Below, piece by piece: positions 46,447 to 57,068 of a stretch of 64,000 nt of DNA. This DNA is from Burkholderia sp. Bp9142. GTDB lineage: Bacteria; Pseudomonadota; Gammaproteobacteria; Burkholderiales; Burkholderiaceae. The position numbers and the translations under genes were made by a program. The notes beneath the pieces are model-generated. The model saw only the letters and a list, made by a program, of their open reading frames with translations, did no database searches and was not told where the DNA came from. The stretch spans positions 124,001-188,000 of the forward strand of contig NZ_QTPP01000006.1 in assembly GCF_003853415.1 (NCBI RefSeq). Direction: 5' to 3'. Every line of letters starts with the position of its first letter. The stretch's first letter is position 1.

Positions 46447-47130
46447 TCAGCCGGCCGCGTGCGCGGCATCGGGCACGAGCCAGCGCGGCGGCACCTCGGG
46501 GCTCACCGTCACGCGGAACGCGCGCGCCTCGCTGTCGCCCGGGTTGCGCAGGCTGTATGGCTGGTCGGCGTCGAACACGATCGCATCGCCGGTGGCGAGC
46601 AGCTGGCGGCGATCGTGCACGCTGACTTCGAGCGTGCCCTCGCTGACGACCAGGTTGACCGTCGTGCCGGGCGCGCGGCGCGCGCCGGGCTCCGTGTGCA
46701 GCGGCGCGATCCGCAGCTCGTGGAATTCGGCCGCGGCCGGCTCGCCTTCCGGATACAGCGCACGCGCCGAGAAGCGGCCGTTCGAGCTGACGACGCGTGC
46801 CGCGCGCTCGGCCGCCAGGTGCTCGAAGCCGTTCACCGCGTGGCGCCGCAGGAACGCGGCGACCGACACCTTCAGCGCCGCGGCGATCTTGCAGAGCACC
46901 TTGATCGACGGCACGCTGCGCGCGGATTCGATCTGCGCGAGCATCGCGCGCGATACGCCGGACAGCCGCGCCAGCGCATCGAGCGACAGCTGCCGCTCGG
47001 CGCGCAGGCGCGCGAGGTTCACGCCGACGACCTGCTCGAGGACGTCGAGCGACGCGGACGTCCGCGCGCCGGCGGCCTCGCCGGACTCGAAGGAAGACAC
47101 GTCGCGCACCAGCGCCAGGGGTGAAGACAT
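46447..47130 (-). CDS. XRE-family regulator with C-terminal cupin domain
   Basis: The 227-residue regulator has an HTH_XRE at about 37-91 (LRAERQLSLDALARLSGVSRA) and a small cupin sensor at about 110-215 (FHELRIAPL; GDAIVFDADQPYSLRNPG). This architecture often controls amine, amino acid or antibiotic-related genes. ATG 47130 (MSSPLALVRD) is the start. The gene is near, but not clearly in an operon with, the MFS gene (222 bp away, same strand). Confidence 0.88.
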   Translation of the reverse strand: MSSPLALVRDVSSFESGEAAGARTSASLDVLEQVVGVNLARLRAERQLSLDALARLSGVSRAMLAQIESARSVPSIKVLCKIAAALKVSVAAFLRRHAVNGFEHLAAERAARVVSSNGRFSARALYPEGEPAAAEFHELRIAPLHTEPGARRAPGTTVNLVVSEGTLEVSVHDRRQLLATGDAIVFDADQPYSLRNPGDSEARAFRVTVSPEVPPRWLVPDAAHAAG

Positions 47131-47352
47131 AGCATGGCCTCCGGGCCGCCGTGCGGCCCTGCGAATGGGGTAAGCCGGAACCGGAATCGGGTTGCGCCAC
47201 GAACGGCGCGTATCGAGACGCTATCACCCGGCCCAGACCCGGCAAACGAAGTTATCTTCACACCGTTATCAGCATCGCGGAGGAATGCGTTTCTCGCGAA
47301 CCTTTTCCTGTCGCCATGGCGTCGGCGCACCGCCGCTCGACGCACCGCTTGC

Positions 47353-48528
47353 CTACCGTGCCGCCGGTGCCGCGCCGCGCGCCGGCGCGCGCGCATCGAG
47401 CCGCATCGCGAGCCACGTGACGACGAGCGCCGCGAACGTCACCGCGACGGCGACCCACGGCAGCGCGTCGAGCGTGAAGCCGTGCTCCAGCGCGAGGCCG
47501 CCGAGCCACGCGCCGCCCGCATTGCCGACGTTGAACGCGCCGATGTTCAGCGTCGACGCGAGATGCGGCGCGCTCGCGGCCTTCTCGACGACGCGCGCCT
47601 GCAACGGCGGCACCGTCGCGAACGCGGCGATCCCCCACACGAACACCGTCACCGCGGCCGCGACCGGCAGGTGGCTCGTCTTCGCGAATACGGCCATCAC
47701 CGCCATCAGCGCGACCAGGATCGCGATCAGCGACGGCATCAGCGCGCGGTCGGCGAGCTTGCCGCCGAGCGTGTTGCCGACCGTCAGCCCGGCGCCGAAC
47801 AGCACGAGGATCAGCGCGACCGCGCGCGGCGCATAGCCGGTGACGGTTTCGAGGATCGGCGCGATGTACGTGAACACGACGAACACGCCGCCGAAGCCGA
47901 GCACGGTCATCAGCAGCGCGAGCCACACCTGCGGCTCCTTCAGCACGCGCACTTCGTGGCCGAGGCCGACGGGCCCGCTGTCGTGGCGGTTCGGCACCAG
48001 CAGCGCGACGCCGCCCAGCGACAGCACGCCGAGCGCGGCGACGATCCAGAACGACGCGCGCCAGCCGAGCAGCTGGCCGACGAACGTGCCGAACGGCACG
48101 CCGAGCACGTTCGACAGCGTGAGGCCCGTGAACATCAGCGCGATCGCGCTCGCGCGCTTGTCGGCCGGCACGAGCGACGCGGCGACCACCGCGCCGATGC
48201 CGAAGAACGAGCCGTGCGCGAACGACGTGACGACGCGCGCGACCATCAGCATCGCGTAGCCGGACGCGCTCGCGCACAGCACGTTGCCGACGATGAAGAT
48301 CGCCATCAGCAGCTGCAGCGCGGCCTTGCGCGGCATGCGGCTCGTCAGCACCGCGAGCAGCGGCGCGCCGACGGCGACGCCGAGCGCATAGCCCGTGACC
48401 AGCAGGCCGGCCGACGGCAGCGACACGGCGAGGTCGTGCGCGACTTCGGGCAGCAGGCCCATGATGATGAATTCGGTGGTGCCGATGGCGAAGGCGCTGA
48501 TCGCGAGCGCCAGTAACGGAATGGGCAT
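47353..48528 (-). CDS. MFS transporter, DHA1 (drug:H+ antiporter) family
   Basis: The 391-residue 12-helix exporter starts MPIPLLALAISAFAIGTTEFIIMGLLPEVA in style (first 20 residues quoted in part: SAFAIGTTEFIIMGLLPEVA), the DHA1 motif D/E region. It is of the AraJ/YdhP type, which exports sugars or drugs. ATG 48528 follows a CCGGAG site. It is divergent from a LysR regulator, its probable controller. Confidence 0.9.
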   Translation of the reverse strand: MPIPLLALAISAFAIGTTEFIIMGLLPEVAHDLAVSLPSAGLLVTGYALGVAVGAPLLAVLTSRMPRKAALQLLMAIFIVGNVLCASASGYAMLMVARVVTSFAHGSFFGIGAVVAASLVPADKRASAIALMFTGLTLSNVLGVPFGTFVGQLLGWRASFWIVAALGVLSLGGVALLVPNRHDSGPVGLGHEVRVLKEPQVWLALLMTVLGFGGVFVVFTYIAPILETVTGYAPRAVALILVLFGAGLTVGNTLGGKLADRALMPSLIAILVALMAVMAVFAKTSHLPVAAAVTVFVWGIAAFATVPPLQARVVEKAASAPHLASTLNIGAFNVGNAGGAWLGGLALEHGFTLDALPWVAVAVTFAALVVTWLAMRLDARAPARGAAPAAR

Positions 48529-48644
48529 GACGTTCTCCGGAAGGCGGCGGCGGACGCGGCGCCCGCTCGGTGCCGCACCGCACAAAAAGGCGGGATGTGC
48601 GCGCATTGTCCCGAATACGCCTATCTTTGATAATTGGCGTGGCA

Positions 48645-48661
48645 TTTGAACCATTTTCAAA
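48645..48661. promoter_or_regulatory. Candidate LysR binding site
   Basis: TTTGAA-N5-TTCAAA (48645-48661) lies 18 bp before the LysR start, in the region divergent to the MFS gene. Confidence 0.5.
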
Positions 48662-48678
48662 AAATTCTGGAAAATCCG

Positions 48679-49611
48679 ATGGATCGACTGGGCGACATCC
48701 GGCTGTTCGTCGAGGCGGCGGAACTGGGCAGCCTGTCCGCGGCCGGGCGCAAGCTGAGCCTCACGCCGGCCGCCGCCAGCGCGCGCCTCGCGAAGCTCGA
48801 GGCGAAGGTCGCGACGCGGCTGTTCGAGCGCTCGACGCGGCAGCTGCGGCTCACCGACGAAGGCCGGCTCTACCTGAACTGCTGCCGGCAGGCGCTGCAG
48901 GCGCTCGACGACGCGCACGCGCTGCTGCAGGAAGGCCGCAACGTGGTGGCCGGCAAGGTGCGGCTGTCGTCGACGTCCGATTTCGGCCGCAACCAGCTGC
49001 TCGACTGGCTCGACGAATTCACCACGCTGCATCCGGGCGTCACGTTCTCGCTGACGGCGTCCGACTCGTCGTCGAACCTGTGGCAGGACGAGATCGACCT
49101 CGCGATCCGCTTCGCCGCGCCGCCCGACGGCGCGCTGATCGCGCGCCGGCTCGCCGCGAACCGGCGCGTGCTGTGCGCGGCGCCGTCGTTCGTCGAGCGC
49201 CACGGCGTGCCGGCCGATCCGCATGATCTGGCCCGCTTTCCCTGCAACGTGATCACGATCGCGTCCGGCCCGATGAACACGTGGCGCTTCACGCGCGGCG
49301 ACGCAATGCAGACCCACACGGTGCCGGTGTCGACCGCGTTCGAGACCAACGACGGCGGCCTCACCCGCGAATGGACGCTGCGCGGCCACGGCATCGCGCT
49401 GAAGTCGCTGTGGGACATCGCCGACGACGTGCGCGCCGGCCGGCTGCGCGTGCTGCTGCCCGACTGGCGGCACCAGGACGCGCCGCTGCATGCGATCTAT
49501 CACAGCAAGCGCTACATGGCGCCGCGCGTGCGCGTGCTGCTCGACTTCCTCGCCGAACGGTTCGCGCGCGAGGAAGCGGCGCTCGACGATCTGCTGAACG
49601 CGTGCCGCTGA
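48679..49611 (+). CDS. LysR-family transcriptional regulator
   Basis: The 310-residue LysR-type regulator starts MDRLGDIRLFVEAAELGSLS and has a winged HTH (LSLTPAAASARLAKLEAKVA) and a substrate domain (GKVRLSSTSDFGRN). ATG 48679 (codon 16 of a longer frame from 48634) is the family start. It is divergent from the MFS exporter gene and likely regulates it through the palindrome just upstream. Confidence 0.9.
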   Translation: MDRLGDIRLFVEAAELGSLSAAGRKLSLTPAAASARLAKLEAKVATRLFERSTRQLRLTDEGRLYLNCCRQALQALDDAHALLQEGRNVVAGKVRLSSTSDFGRNQLLDWLDEFTTLHPGVTFSLTASDSSSNLWQDEIDLAIRFAAPPDGALIARRLAANRRVLCAAPSFVERHGVPADPHDLARFPCNVITIASGPMNTWRFTRGDAMQTHTVPVSTAFETNDGGLTREWTLRGHGIALKSLWDIADDVRAGRLRVLLPDWRHQDAPLHAIYHSKRYMAPRVRVLLDFLAERFAREEAALDDLLNACR

Positions 49612-49863
49612 CGGTTGTCGCGCCGCCATGTCGGGGTCGGAGCACGACGCGCGACGTCGCGCGACTGCAACCCGCCGGCCGCCCGGGACAGCGCGTAAAG
49701 TTATAATGGAAGGCTTTCCCGACGGCTTTTCACGATCTTCGCGATCGTGTATGACGGGCTCGGCGCGCGGTGCGCTCCGGTCCGCCACGCGGCACCGGCA
49801 GCAGCCGTCCCGATTCACCCTTGACGACGCCCCCAGGTCAACCACTGCGAACGGCGAATCCCC

Positions 49864-51237
49864 ATGACGAAAAAAGTTTACGTAAAGACCTTCGGCTGCC
49901 AGATGAACGAGTACGACTCGGACAAGATGGTGGACGTGCTCAATGCGGCCGAAGGCCTCGAAAAGACCGATACCCCGGAAGACGCGGACATCATCCTGTT
50001 CAACACGTGCTCGGTGCGTGAGAAGGCGCAGGAGAAGGTGTTCTCCGACCTCGGCCGCGTGCGCGAGCTGAAGGAAGCGAAGCCGGGCCTGCTGATCGGC
50101 GTCGGCGGCTGCGTCGCCAGCCAGGAAGGCGCGTCGATCGTGTCGCGCGCACCGTACGTCGACCTCGTGTTCGGCCCGCAGACGCTGCACCGCCTGCCGC
50201 AGATGATCGACGCGCGCCGCGAAAGCGGCCGTGCGCAGGTCGACATCACGTTCCCCGAGATCGAGAAGTTCGACCACCTGCCGCCCGCGCGCGTCGAGGG
50301 GCCGAGCGCGTTCGTGTCGATCATGGAAGGCTGCTCGAAATACTGCAGCTACTGCGTCGTGCCGTACACGCGCGGCGACGAAGTGTCGCGCCCGCTCGAC
50401 GACGTGCTGACCGAAGTGGCCGGCCTCGCCGACCAGGGCGTGCGCGAAGTCACGCTGCTCGGCCAGAACGTGAACGCCTATCGTGGCGCACTGACCGCCG
50501 GCTCGTCCGATATCGCCGATTTCGCGACGCTGATCGAATACGTCGCCGACATCCCCGGCATCGAGCGGATCCGCTACACGACGTCGCACCCGAAGGAATT
50601 CACGCAGCGCCTGATCGACGCCTACGCGAAGGTGCCGAAGCTCGTGAGCCACCTGCACCTGCCGGTCCAGCACGGCTCCGACCGCATCCTGATGGCGATG
50701 AAGCGCGGCTACACGGTGCTCGAATACAAGTCGGTGATCCGCAAGCTGCGCGCGATCCGCCCGGACCTGTCGCTGTCGACCGACATGATCGTCGGCTTCC
50801 CCGGCGAAACCGAGGAAGATTTCGACAAGATGATGGCGCTCGTGCACGAGATGAGCTACGACACCAGCTTCTCGTTCATCTACAGCCCGCGCCCCGGCAC
50901 ACCGGCCGCGAACCTGCACGACGACACGCCGCGCGAGGTCAAGCTCAAACGCCTGCAACATCTGCAGGCGACCATCGAGGAAAACGTCGCGCGCATCAGC
51001 CAATCGATGGTCGGGAAGGTCGAGCGGATCCTCGTCGAGGGCCCGTCGCGCAAGGACCCGAACGAACTGTCGGGCCGCACCGAGAACAACCGGGTCGTGA
51101 ATTTCCCGGCGCCGCTCGCGTCGCACCCGCGCCTGATCGGCCAGATGATCGACGTGAAGATCAACCATGCGTACCCGCACTCGCTGCGCGGCGAGCTCCT
51201 GCTCGTGAGCGACGACGCGAGCGCGGCCACCCACTGA
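49864..51237 (+). CDS. miaB: tRNA-2-methylthio-N6-dimethylallyladenosine synthase
   Basis: The 457-residue radical SAM methylthiotransferase modifies A37 of tRNAs reading UNN codons. The N-terminal UPF0004 cluster cysteines are C12, C49 and C83. The radical SAM motif CSKYCSYC holds C157, C161 and C164. A C-terminal TRAM domain is present ([19 protein letters not shown]). It starts [15 protein letters not shown] at 49864. phoH follows 33 bp later, as in other proteobacterial miaB-phoH-ybeY operons. Confidence 0.97.
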   Translation: MTKKVYVKTFGCQMNEYDSDKMVDVLNAAEGLEKTDTPEDADIILFNTCSVREKAQEKVFSDLGRVRELKEAKPGLLIGVGGCVASQEGASIVSRAPYVDLVFGPQTLHRLPQMIDARRESGRAQVDITFPEIEKFDHLPPARVEGPSAFVSIMEGCSKYCSYCVVPYTRGDEVSRPLDDVLTEVAGLADQGVREVTLLGQNVNAYRGALTAGSSDIADFATLIEYVADIPGIERIRYTTSHPKEFTQRLIDAYAKVPKLVSHLHLPVQHGSDRILMAMKRGYTVLEYKSVIRKLRAIRPDLSLSTDMIVGFPGETEEDFDKMMALVHEMSYDTSFSFIYSPRPGTPAANLHDDTPREVKLKRLQHLQATIEENVARISQSMVGKVERILVEGPSRKDPNELSGRTENNRVVNFPAPLASHPRLIGQMIDVKINHAYPHSLRGELLLVSDDASAATH

Positions 51238-51270
51238 CCGACTGACGTTCAACAGGAGCCCGACGCTACT

Positions 51271-52317
51271 TTGAAGACCGTCCAAGCACTGGAATTCACC
51301 GCACCGCGCGACGACAACGCGCGCCTCGCCAACCTCTGCGGCCCGCTCGACGAGAACCTGCGGCAGATCGAACAGGCGCTCGACGTCACGCTCGCGCGGC
51401 GCGGCCACCGGATCACGATCCGCGGGCGCGGCGCGAAGCTCGCGCTCGCGGCGCTCGATAACTTCTACAACCGCGCGCGCGATCCGCTGTCGGTCGACGA
51501 TATCCAGCTCGCGCTGGTCGAAGTGCGCCACACGTCCGGCAACGGCCGCCAGGACACGCTCGACGTGCGCTTTCGCGGCGACCCGGACCATCCGTTCGAC
51601 GAACCCGTCGTGCAGATCGACGACGTCGGTCCCGACGAGGAACCGGCGCCGAAGCTCTACACGCGGCGCGCCGACCTGCGCGGCCGCACGCCCGCGCAGC
51701 GCGAATACCTGAAGCAGATCCTGCAGCACGACGTGACGTTCGGCATCGGGCCAGCCGGCACCGGCAAGACCTACCTCGCGGTCGCATGCGCGGTCGACGC
51801 GCTCGAGCGCGACCAGGTCAAGCGGATCGTGCTGACGCGCCCGGCCGTCGAGGCCGGCGAGCGGCTCGGCTTCCTGCCGGGCGATCTCGCGCAGAAGGTC
51901 GACCCGTACCTGCGGCCGCTGTACGACGCGCTGTACGACCTGCTCGGCTTCGACAAGACCGCGAAGATGTTCGAGCGCCAGATGATCGAGATCGCGCCGC
52001 TCGCGTACATGCGCGGCCGCACGCTGAACCACGCATTCATCATCCTCGACGAGGCGCAGAACACGACGCCCGAGCAGATGAAGATGTTCCTCACGCGGAT
52101 CGGCTTCGGCTCGAAGGCCGTCGTCACCGGCGACACGAGCCAGGTCGACCTGCCGCGCGGGCACAAGAGCGGCCTCGTCGAGGCGCAGCAGGTGCTCGGC
52201 GGCGTGCGCGGCATCGCGCTCACGCGCTTCACGAGCGCGGACGTCGTGCGTCATCCGCTCGTCGCGCGCATCGTCGAGGCGTACGACGACTTCCACGCGC
52301 AGCACCAGGACGCGTGA
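51271..52317 (+). CDS. phoH: PhoH-like ATPase
   Basis: The 348-residue ATPase has Walker A GPAGTGKT (160-167) and Walker B IILDEAQN, with the N-terminal KH-like region ([16 protein letters not shown]). The start is TTG at 51271 ([10 protein letters not shown], read as Met), with AGGAG 12 nt upstream. PhoH-like proteins (YbeZ) partner YbeY in rRNA handling, and ybeY is next. A terminator lies between phoH and ybeY. Confidence 0.92.
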   Translation: MKTVQALEFTAPRDDNARLANLCGPLDENLRQIEQALDVTLARRGHRITIRGRGAKLALAALDNFYNRARDPLSVDDIQLALVEVRHTSGNGRQDTLDVRFRGDPDHPFDEPVVQIDDVGPDEEPAPKLYTRRADLRGRTPAQREYLKQILQHDVTFGIGPAGTGKTYLAVACAVDALERDQVKRIVLTRPAVEAGERLGFLPGDLAQKVDPYLRPLYDALYDLLGFDKTAKMFERQMIEIAPLAYMRGRTLNHAFIILDEAQNTTPEQMKMFLTRIGFGSKAVVTGDTSQVDLPRGHKSGLVEAQQVLGGVRGIALTRFTSADVVRHPLVARIVEAYDDFHAQHQDA

Positions 52318-52352
52318 AGCACGGGCGGCGCCCGCGCGCCGCACCGGCCGAC

Positions 52353-52388
52353 GGCCCGGCCCGCCCGACGGCGCGCCGGGCCTTTTTT
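52353..52388 (+). terminator. Terminator after phoH
   Basis: An 8-bp stem GGCCCGGC / GCCGGGCC with a 14-nt loop is followed by six T residues, so miaB-phoH may end here and ybeY has its own promoter. Confidence 0.75.
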
Positions 52389-52430
52389 CGCCCGCGCGCG
52401 GCCGGTTCGAATTCGGGCGCGATCGGCCGT

Positions 52431-52442
52431 TTGGTGTATCCT
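52431..52442 (+). repeat. 12-mer element copy 1 before ybeY
   Basis: TTGGTGTATCCT occurs here and again at 54356-54367, in both cases 28-48 nt before a start codon. It may be part of a promoter. Confidence 0.45.
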
Positions 52443-52469
52443 CAACGCGTTCCAATCGCCGCACCCGTC

Positions 52470-53255
52470 ATGAAATCTTCCCGTTCTCGCAAGTCCGGGC
52501 GCGCCCAGTCCGCCGCGCCCGATTCCCCCCGTCTCTCGCTGTTCGATGCGAAGGGCAAGGCCCGGACCGTCGACGCGCAAGGGCTGCGCATCGACTTCCC
52601 GGACGGCCGCAGCCTGATGTTCGACCTGTCGGGCAGCTCGGGCGAGGCGGCCGTCGCGATCGTCGCGCAGCACAACGATCCGGCGATGCGCGCGAAGCTC
52701 GCGCTGCAGCCAGAGCACTACGACAGCGTGACGCTGCACGTGGGTGCCGAACCCGCGCCGCGCGACGAGGAAATCGCGGAAATGGCGGACGAGCCGCGCG
52801 AGCTGGCGCTCGACCTGTCCGTGCAGTACGGCGACGAAATCACCGGCGACGTCCGCAAGACGCTCCCCAAGCGCAAGCTGATCGCCGAATGGATCGAGCC
52901 GGCGCTGTTCGCGAGCGCGCAGCTGACCGTGCGCTTCGTCGGCGACGAAGAAGGCCGCACGCTGAACGCCGGCTACCGCCACAAGGACTACCCGACCAAC
53001 GTGCTGACCTTCGCGTACGACCCGGCGCCCGACGGCACCGTGATCGGCGACCTCGTGCTGTGCTGCCCGGTCGTCGAGAAGGAAGCGCACGAACAGGGCA
53101 AGCCGCTGGCGGCCCACTATGCGCACCTGCTGGTGCACGGCGCGCTGCACGCGCAGGGCTACGATCACGAGACGAGCGACGAGGACGCCGCCGAAATGGA
53201 AGCGCTCGAGGTCGACATCCTCGCGAAGCTGGGCTTCCCGAACCCGTATCAGTAA
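52470..53255 (+). CDS. ybeY: Endoribonuclease YbeY (16S rRNA maturation) with N-terminal extension
   Basis: The YbeY core lies in the C-terminal half of a 261-residue protein. The metal-binding motif H-x3-H-x5-H is in [16 protein letters not shown]. YbeY cuts at the 3' end of 16S rRNA and joins quality control. The usual protein is 150-190 residues. The 104 residues before [10 protein letters not shown] (ATG 52782) are read without stop and look coding ([17 protein letters not shown]), but their role is unknown. The start could be ATG 52470 or ATG 52782. Confidence 0.85.
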   Translation: MKSSRSRKSGRAQSAAPDSPRLSLFDAKGKARTVDAQGLRIDFPDGRSLMFDLSGSSGEAAVAIVAQHNDPAMRAKLALQPEHYDSVTLHVGAEPAPRDEEIAEMADEPRELALDLSVQYGDEITGDVRKTLPKRKLIAEWIEPALFASAQLTVRFVGDEEGRTLNAGYRHKDYPTNVLTFAYDPAPDGTVIGDLVLCCPVVEKEAHEQGKPLAAHYAHLLVHGALHAQGYDHETSDEDAAEMEALEVDILAKLGFPNPYQ

Positions 53256-53275
53256 GCGCAAGAGGCGTCCGCACC

Positions 53276-53908
53276 ATGCGCCAAGCCGCGATGCTGCCGC
53301 CCGCGTACCCGCCGTCGATCGGCGAGGGGCGGCTGCTGACGGAAGACGAGCTCGCCGCGTCGCTCGCGCACACGATGCGCGACTGGGACGGCCAGCAGGA
53401 TCTCTGGCTGTTCGGCTATGGCTCGCTGATCTGGAACCCCGGGCTGCCGACCGTCGCCGCCGTGCGCGGCAAGGTACACGGCTACCATCGCGGGCTCTAC
53501 CTGTGGTCGCGCGTGAACCGCGGCACGCCCGAACGTCCGGGCCTCGTGCTCGCGCTCGATCGCGGCGGCTCGTGCTCGGGCATCGCTTTCCGGCTCGCGG
53601 GCCCGTCCGCGCAGCCGCATCTCGAGACGTTGTGGAAACGCGAGATGCCGATGGGCTCGTACCGGCCCGCGTGGCTGCCGTGCTCGCTCGAGACCGGCGA
53701 ACGCGTGAACGCGCTGGCATTCGTGATGCGCCGCGACGTGCCGACCTACACCGGCAAGCTGACCGACCACGTCGTGACGGAAGTGTTCGGCTGCGCGGCC
53801 GGCCGCTACGGCACGACGCTCGACTACGTGAGCCGCACGGTGGACGCGCTGCGCGCGAGCGGCATCCCCGATCGCGCGCTCGAAGCGCTGCTCGCGCGGT
53901 GCCGGTGA
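53276..53908 (+). CDS. chaC: Gamma-glutamylcyclotransferase, ChaC-like
   Basis: The 210-residue protein has the family motif GYGSLIW (47-53) and candidate catalytic Glu E123 (WKREMP). ChaC-type enzymes release 5-oxoproline from glutathione. ATG 53276 follows the ybeY stop by 20 bp. The middle and C-terminal parts (VTEVFGCAAGRYGTTLDYV) also fit the family. Confidence 0.92.
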   Translation: MRQAAMLPPAYPPSIGEGRLLTEDELAASLAHTMRDWDGQQDLWLFGYGSLIWNPGLPTVAAVRGKVHGYHRGLYLWSRVNRGTPERPGLVLALDRGGSCSGIAFRLAGPSAQPHLETLWKREMPMGSYRPAWLPCSLETGERVNALAFVMRRDVPTYTGKLTDHVVTEVFGCAAGRYGTTLDYVSRTVDALRASGIPDRALEALLARCR

Positions 53909-53964
53909 CGCCCGACAGGCCGGCTCGCGTCACGCCCATGCATGTGAAAGGAGGCTCTGCGCCC

Positions 53965-54114
53965 ATGAAATCGTCACGCAGATCGCGCGTCACGCTGGCC
54001 GCGCTGCTCGTCGCCGCGAGCGTCGTGCTGTCCGGCTGCGGCATCTTGGGCTGCGGCGGCGCCGCGACCAACGGCGCGGCGGCCGGCGGCTGTTCGGCCG
54101 GCATGCGCTTCTGA
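53965..54114 (+). CDS. Small lipoprotein (49 aa)
   Basis: It starts MKSSRRSRVTLAALLVAASV with lipobox LSGC (Cys25) and a Gly/Ala/Cys-rich tail (GILGCGGAATNGAAAGGCS) ending GMRF. A clear AAGGAGG site (53947-53953) supports ATG 53965. Its function is unknown; it is too short for a domain call. Confidence 0.75.
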   Translation: MKSSRRSRVTLAALLVAASVVLSGCGILGCGGAATNGAAAGGCSAGMRF

Positions 54115-54414
54115 ATTCCGGCGCTGCCGCGCCCGCCCCGGCCCGCCCTGCACGCGACGAAATGCCGCCGGCGCCGACCGGCCAGCCGGTCGCCGTTCCG
54201 CCCGCTTTTTTGCCGCCGCTGCCCCGGCGCCCCTTTCTGAGATAGGATGGAGACGAAGGACGGCGCCGCGCCCGGCGCGGACCGTTCCCCGAGCGGGGCG
54301 CGCGCGCCGCCTGCCCCCGGCCGGACGGCCGGGGTGACACGGCCGCGCCATGCCCTTGGTGTATCCTTGCCTACTCCGTGACCGCGCGCTCCGGCATGAC
54401 CCGGGCGCACCACC
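54115..54414. other. 300-bp intergenic region before corC
   Basis: It holds an inverted repeat CGACCGGC / GCCGGTCG (54175-54192), a T-rich stretch (54205-54211) 12 nt after it, and the 12-mer at 54356-54367. No gene was seen. Confidence 0.45.
54356..54367 (+). repeat. 12-mer element copy 2 before corC
   Basis: An exact second copy of TTGGTGTATCCT, 47 nt before the corC start, in the same orientation as copy 1. Confidence 0.45.
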
Positions 54415-55302
54415 ATGAACGATTCGTATCCCAGTCGTAAGTCAACCGACAAACCGCAAGAAAAGCGCTCGCTGCTCGAGCGCCTGACCGACTTCATCTC
54501 GCCCGAGCCGGAATCCCGGACCGAGCTGCTGGAAATCCTCCAGGACGCCCACGAACGCAACCTGATCGACGCCGATTCGCTGTCGATGATCGAAGGCGTG
54601 TTCCAGGTGTCCGACCTGTGCGCACGCGACATCATGGTGCCGCGCGCGCAGATGGACGCGATCAACATCGCCGACAAGCCTGAAGACTTCATCCCGTTCG
54701 TCCTCGAGAAGGCGCACTCGCGCTACCCCGTGTACGAGGAGAACCGCGACAACGTGATCGGCGTGCTGCTCGCGAAAGACCTGCTGCGCTTCTATGCCGA
54801 AGAGGAATTCGACGTGCGCGGGATGCTGCGCCCCGCCGTGTTCATTCCCGAATCGAAGCGCCTGAACGTGCTGCTGCACGACTTCCGCGTGAACCGCAAC
54901 CACCTCGCGATCGTCGTCGACGAATACGGCGGCGTCGCGGGCCTGATCACGATCGAGGACGTGCTCGAGCAGATCGTCGGCGACATCGAGGACGAATACG
55001 ACTTCGACGAGGAAGCCGGCAACATCATCTCGGGGCCGGACGGCCGCTACCGCGTGCGCGCGCTCACCGAGATCGAACAGTTCAACGAGACGTTCGGCAC
55101 CGACTTCCCCGACGACGAGGTCGACACGATCGGCGGGCTGATCACCCATCATTTCGGCCGCGTGCCGCACCGCGGCGAGAAGCTGCAACTCGGCAACCTC
55201 GTGTTCGAGATCCAGCGCGGCGATGCGCGCCAGGTCCACGTGCTGCTGGTGCGCCGCAACCCGCACACGAGCCGCCGCGCCGAAACCTCGCACGAGGACT
55301 GA
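54415..55302 (+). CDS. corC: CBS-domain protein CorC/HlyC family
   Basis: The 295-residue protein has two CBS domains (about 70-190) and a C-terminal CorC_HlyC transporter-associated domain (FNETFGTDFPDDEVDTIGGL). It is cytoplasmic and has been linked to magnesium and cobalt efflux with CorA. lnt follows after 52 bp in the same direction, a common corC-lnt pairing. Confidence 0.93.
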   Translation: MNDSYPSRKSTDKPQEKRSLLERLTDFISPEPESRTELLEILQDAHERNLIDADSLSMIEGVFQVSDLCARDIMVPRAQMDAINIADKPEDFIPFVLEKAHSRYPVYEENRDNVIGVLLAKDLLRFYAEEEFDVRGMLRPAVFIPESKRLNVLLHDFRVNRNHLAIVVDEYGGVAGLITIEDVLEQIVGDIEDEYDFDEEAGNIISGPDGRYRVRALTEIEQFNETFGTDFPDDEVDTIGGLITHHFGRVPHRGEKLQLGNLVFEIQRGDARQVHVLLVRRNPHTSRRAETSHED

Positions 55303-55354
55303 CCGTCCCGCGCCGGCCGCGCCTCCTTCAACCGCTCGCCCTCTTTCGCTTCAC

Positions 55355-57052
55355 ATGGACGATCCGATCCCGTCCCGCCCGGCTGGCGGTCTTCTCGCGC
55401 CGGCGCCCGGCCGCGCGCTGCCGCGCTGGCACTATCCGGCCGCGCTGTTCGCCGGCGCGGCCAATACGCTCAGCTTCGCACCGACCCCGCACGGCGGCTG
55501 GCTGCAGCTCGTCGTATTCGTCTGGTTTTTCGCGCAGCTGACGCGCACGTCGAGCTGGCGCGGCGCCGCGCTTACCGGCGGCGCGTTCGGCTTCGGCAAC
55601 TTCATCAGCGGCATCTGGTGGCTCTACATCAGCATGCACGTGTACGGCGAGATGGCCGCGCCGCTCGCGGGCGGCGCGCTGGTGCTGTTCTCGCTGTACC
55701 TGTCGCTGTACCCGGCGTTCTCGGCCGGGCTGTGGTCGTTCTGCGCAGGCCATGCGTGGCATCGCCGCGAACCCGACCCGCGGCCGTTCTCGCCGACCTG
55801 GCACGGCGCGTTCGCGTTCGCAAGCGCGTGGGCGCTCGGCGAATGGCTGCGCGGCACCGTGCTCACCGGCTTTCCGTGGCTCGCGAGCGGCTATCCGCAG
55901 GTCGACGGCCCGTTCGCGGGCTTCGCGCCGGTCGTGGGCGTGTACGGGATCGCCTGGGTGCTCGCGCTGTTTGCCGCGCTGGCCGTGCAGGCGCTCGTCG
56001 CCGCGCGGCGCGCGCCCGCGGTCGAACGCGGCGCCGCCGGCAATGCGCGCGTGCGGGTCATCGCACCGGCCGCCATTGCCGTCGCGCTCGTCGCGGCCGG
56101 CGTCGGGCTGTCGCAGGCCACGTGGACCGTGACCGCGAATGCGCCGCTCACGGTGCGGCTCTTGCAGGGCAACGTGAAGCAGGACATCAAGTTCGAGCAG
56201 GAAGGCATCGACGCGGCGATCAAGATGTACACGCAGATGATCGTCGAGAAGCCGGCCGACCTGATCGTCACGCCGGAAACCGCGATCGCGGTGATGATCC
56301 AGGAACTGCCCGAGCCGTTCGCCGTCGCGATCCGCCAGTTCAGCGACACGACGGGCTCGGCCGTGCTGTTCGGCGCGGTCGGCGCGTCGGTGACGCCGGA
56401 CGGTCATTACGTCGACTACACGAACAGCCTGTACGGCGTGACGCCGCACTCGCGCGACATCTATCACTACGACAAGCACCATCTCGTGCCCTTCGGCGAA
56501 TTCATCCCGTGGGGCTTCCGGTGGTTCGTCGACCTGATGAAGATGCCGCTCGGCGACTTCGCGCGCGGCGCGCCGGTGCAGAAGCCGTTCCTCGTGCACA
56601 ACCAGCCGGTGATGGCCGACATCTGCTACGAGGACTTGTTCGGCGAGGAAATCGCCGCGACGATCCGCGACAACCCGCAGCCGCCCGGCGTACTCGTCAA
56701 CGTGACGAACCTCGCGTGGTTCGGCGACACGATCGCGCTCGACCAGCACCTGCAGATCGCGCGGATGCGCGCGCTCGAAACGGGCCGGCCGATGCTGCGC
56801 GCCACCAATACCGGGATGACGGCCGCGATCGACGCGCGCGGCCGCGTGCTCGGCCAGCTGAAGCCGTTCACGATCGGCTCGCTCGACGTGCGGATCGAAG
56901 GCACGAGCGGCTTCACGCCCTACGTGACGAGCGGCAACAACATCGTGCTCGCGGTGTCGCTGGTGCTGCTCGCGTTCGGCTTCACGTTCGGGCCGGGCCT
57001 GCGCCGCCGCAACGGCGCGCAGGCCGGCGACGGCCGGAACCGCAACGTGTGA
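55355..57052 (+). CDS. lnt: Apolipoprotein N-acyltransferase
   Basis: The 565-residue membrane enzyme adds the third acyl chain to lipoprotein Cys. A transmembrane N-terminal half precedes a nitrilase-like periplasmic domain with the catalytic triad E308 (TPETA), K374 ([11 protein letters not shown]) and C424 (DICYEDLFG). ATG 55355 ([11 protein letters not shown]) is the start used here; the first residues are not conserved, so a start a little downstream is possible. Confidence 0.95.
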   Translation: MDDPIPSRPAGGLLAPAPGRALPRWHYPAALFAGAANTLSFAPTPHGGWLQLVVFVWFFAQLTRTSSWRGAALTGGAFGFGNFISGIWWLYISMHVYGEMAAPLAGGALVLFSLYLSLYPAFSAGLWSFCAGHAWHRREPDPRPFSPTWHGAFAFASAWALGEWLRGTVLTGFPWLASGYPQVDGPFAGFAPVVGVYGIAWVLALFAALAVQALVAARRAPAVERGAAGNARVRVIAPAAIAVALVAAGVGLSQATWTVTANAPLTVRLLQGNVKQDIKFEQEGIDAAIKMYTQMIVEKPADLIVTPETAIAVMIQELPEPFAVAIRQFSDTTGSAVLFGAVGASVTPDGHYVDYTNSLYGVTPHSRDIYHYDKHHLVPFGEFIPWGFRWFVDLMKMPLGDFARGAPVQKPFLVHNQPVMADICYEDLFGEEIAATIRDNPQPPGVLVNVTNLAWFGDTIALDQHLQIARMRALETGRPMLRATNTGMTAAIDARGRVLGQLKPFTIGSLDVRIEGTSGFTPYVTSGNNIVLAVSLVLLAFGFTFGPGLRRRNGAQAGDGRNRNV

Positions 57053-57068
57053 TGCATCGGTCGGCCGC

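Noticed and set aside
48529..52464. Very long minus-strand frame continuing upstream of the MFS gene
   Set aside because: Only the segment 47353-48528 has MFS helices. The rest is antisense to miaB, phoH and the LysR gene and shows no domain.
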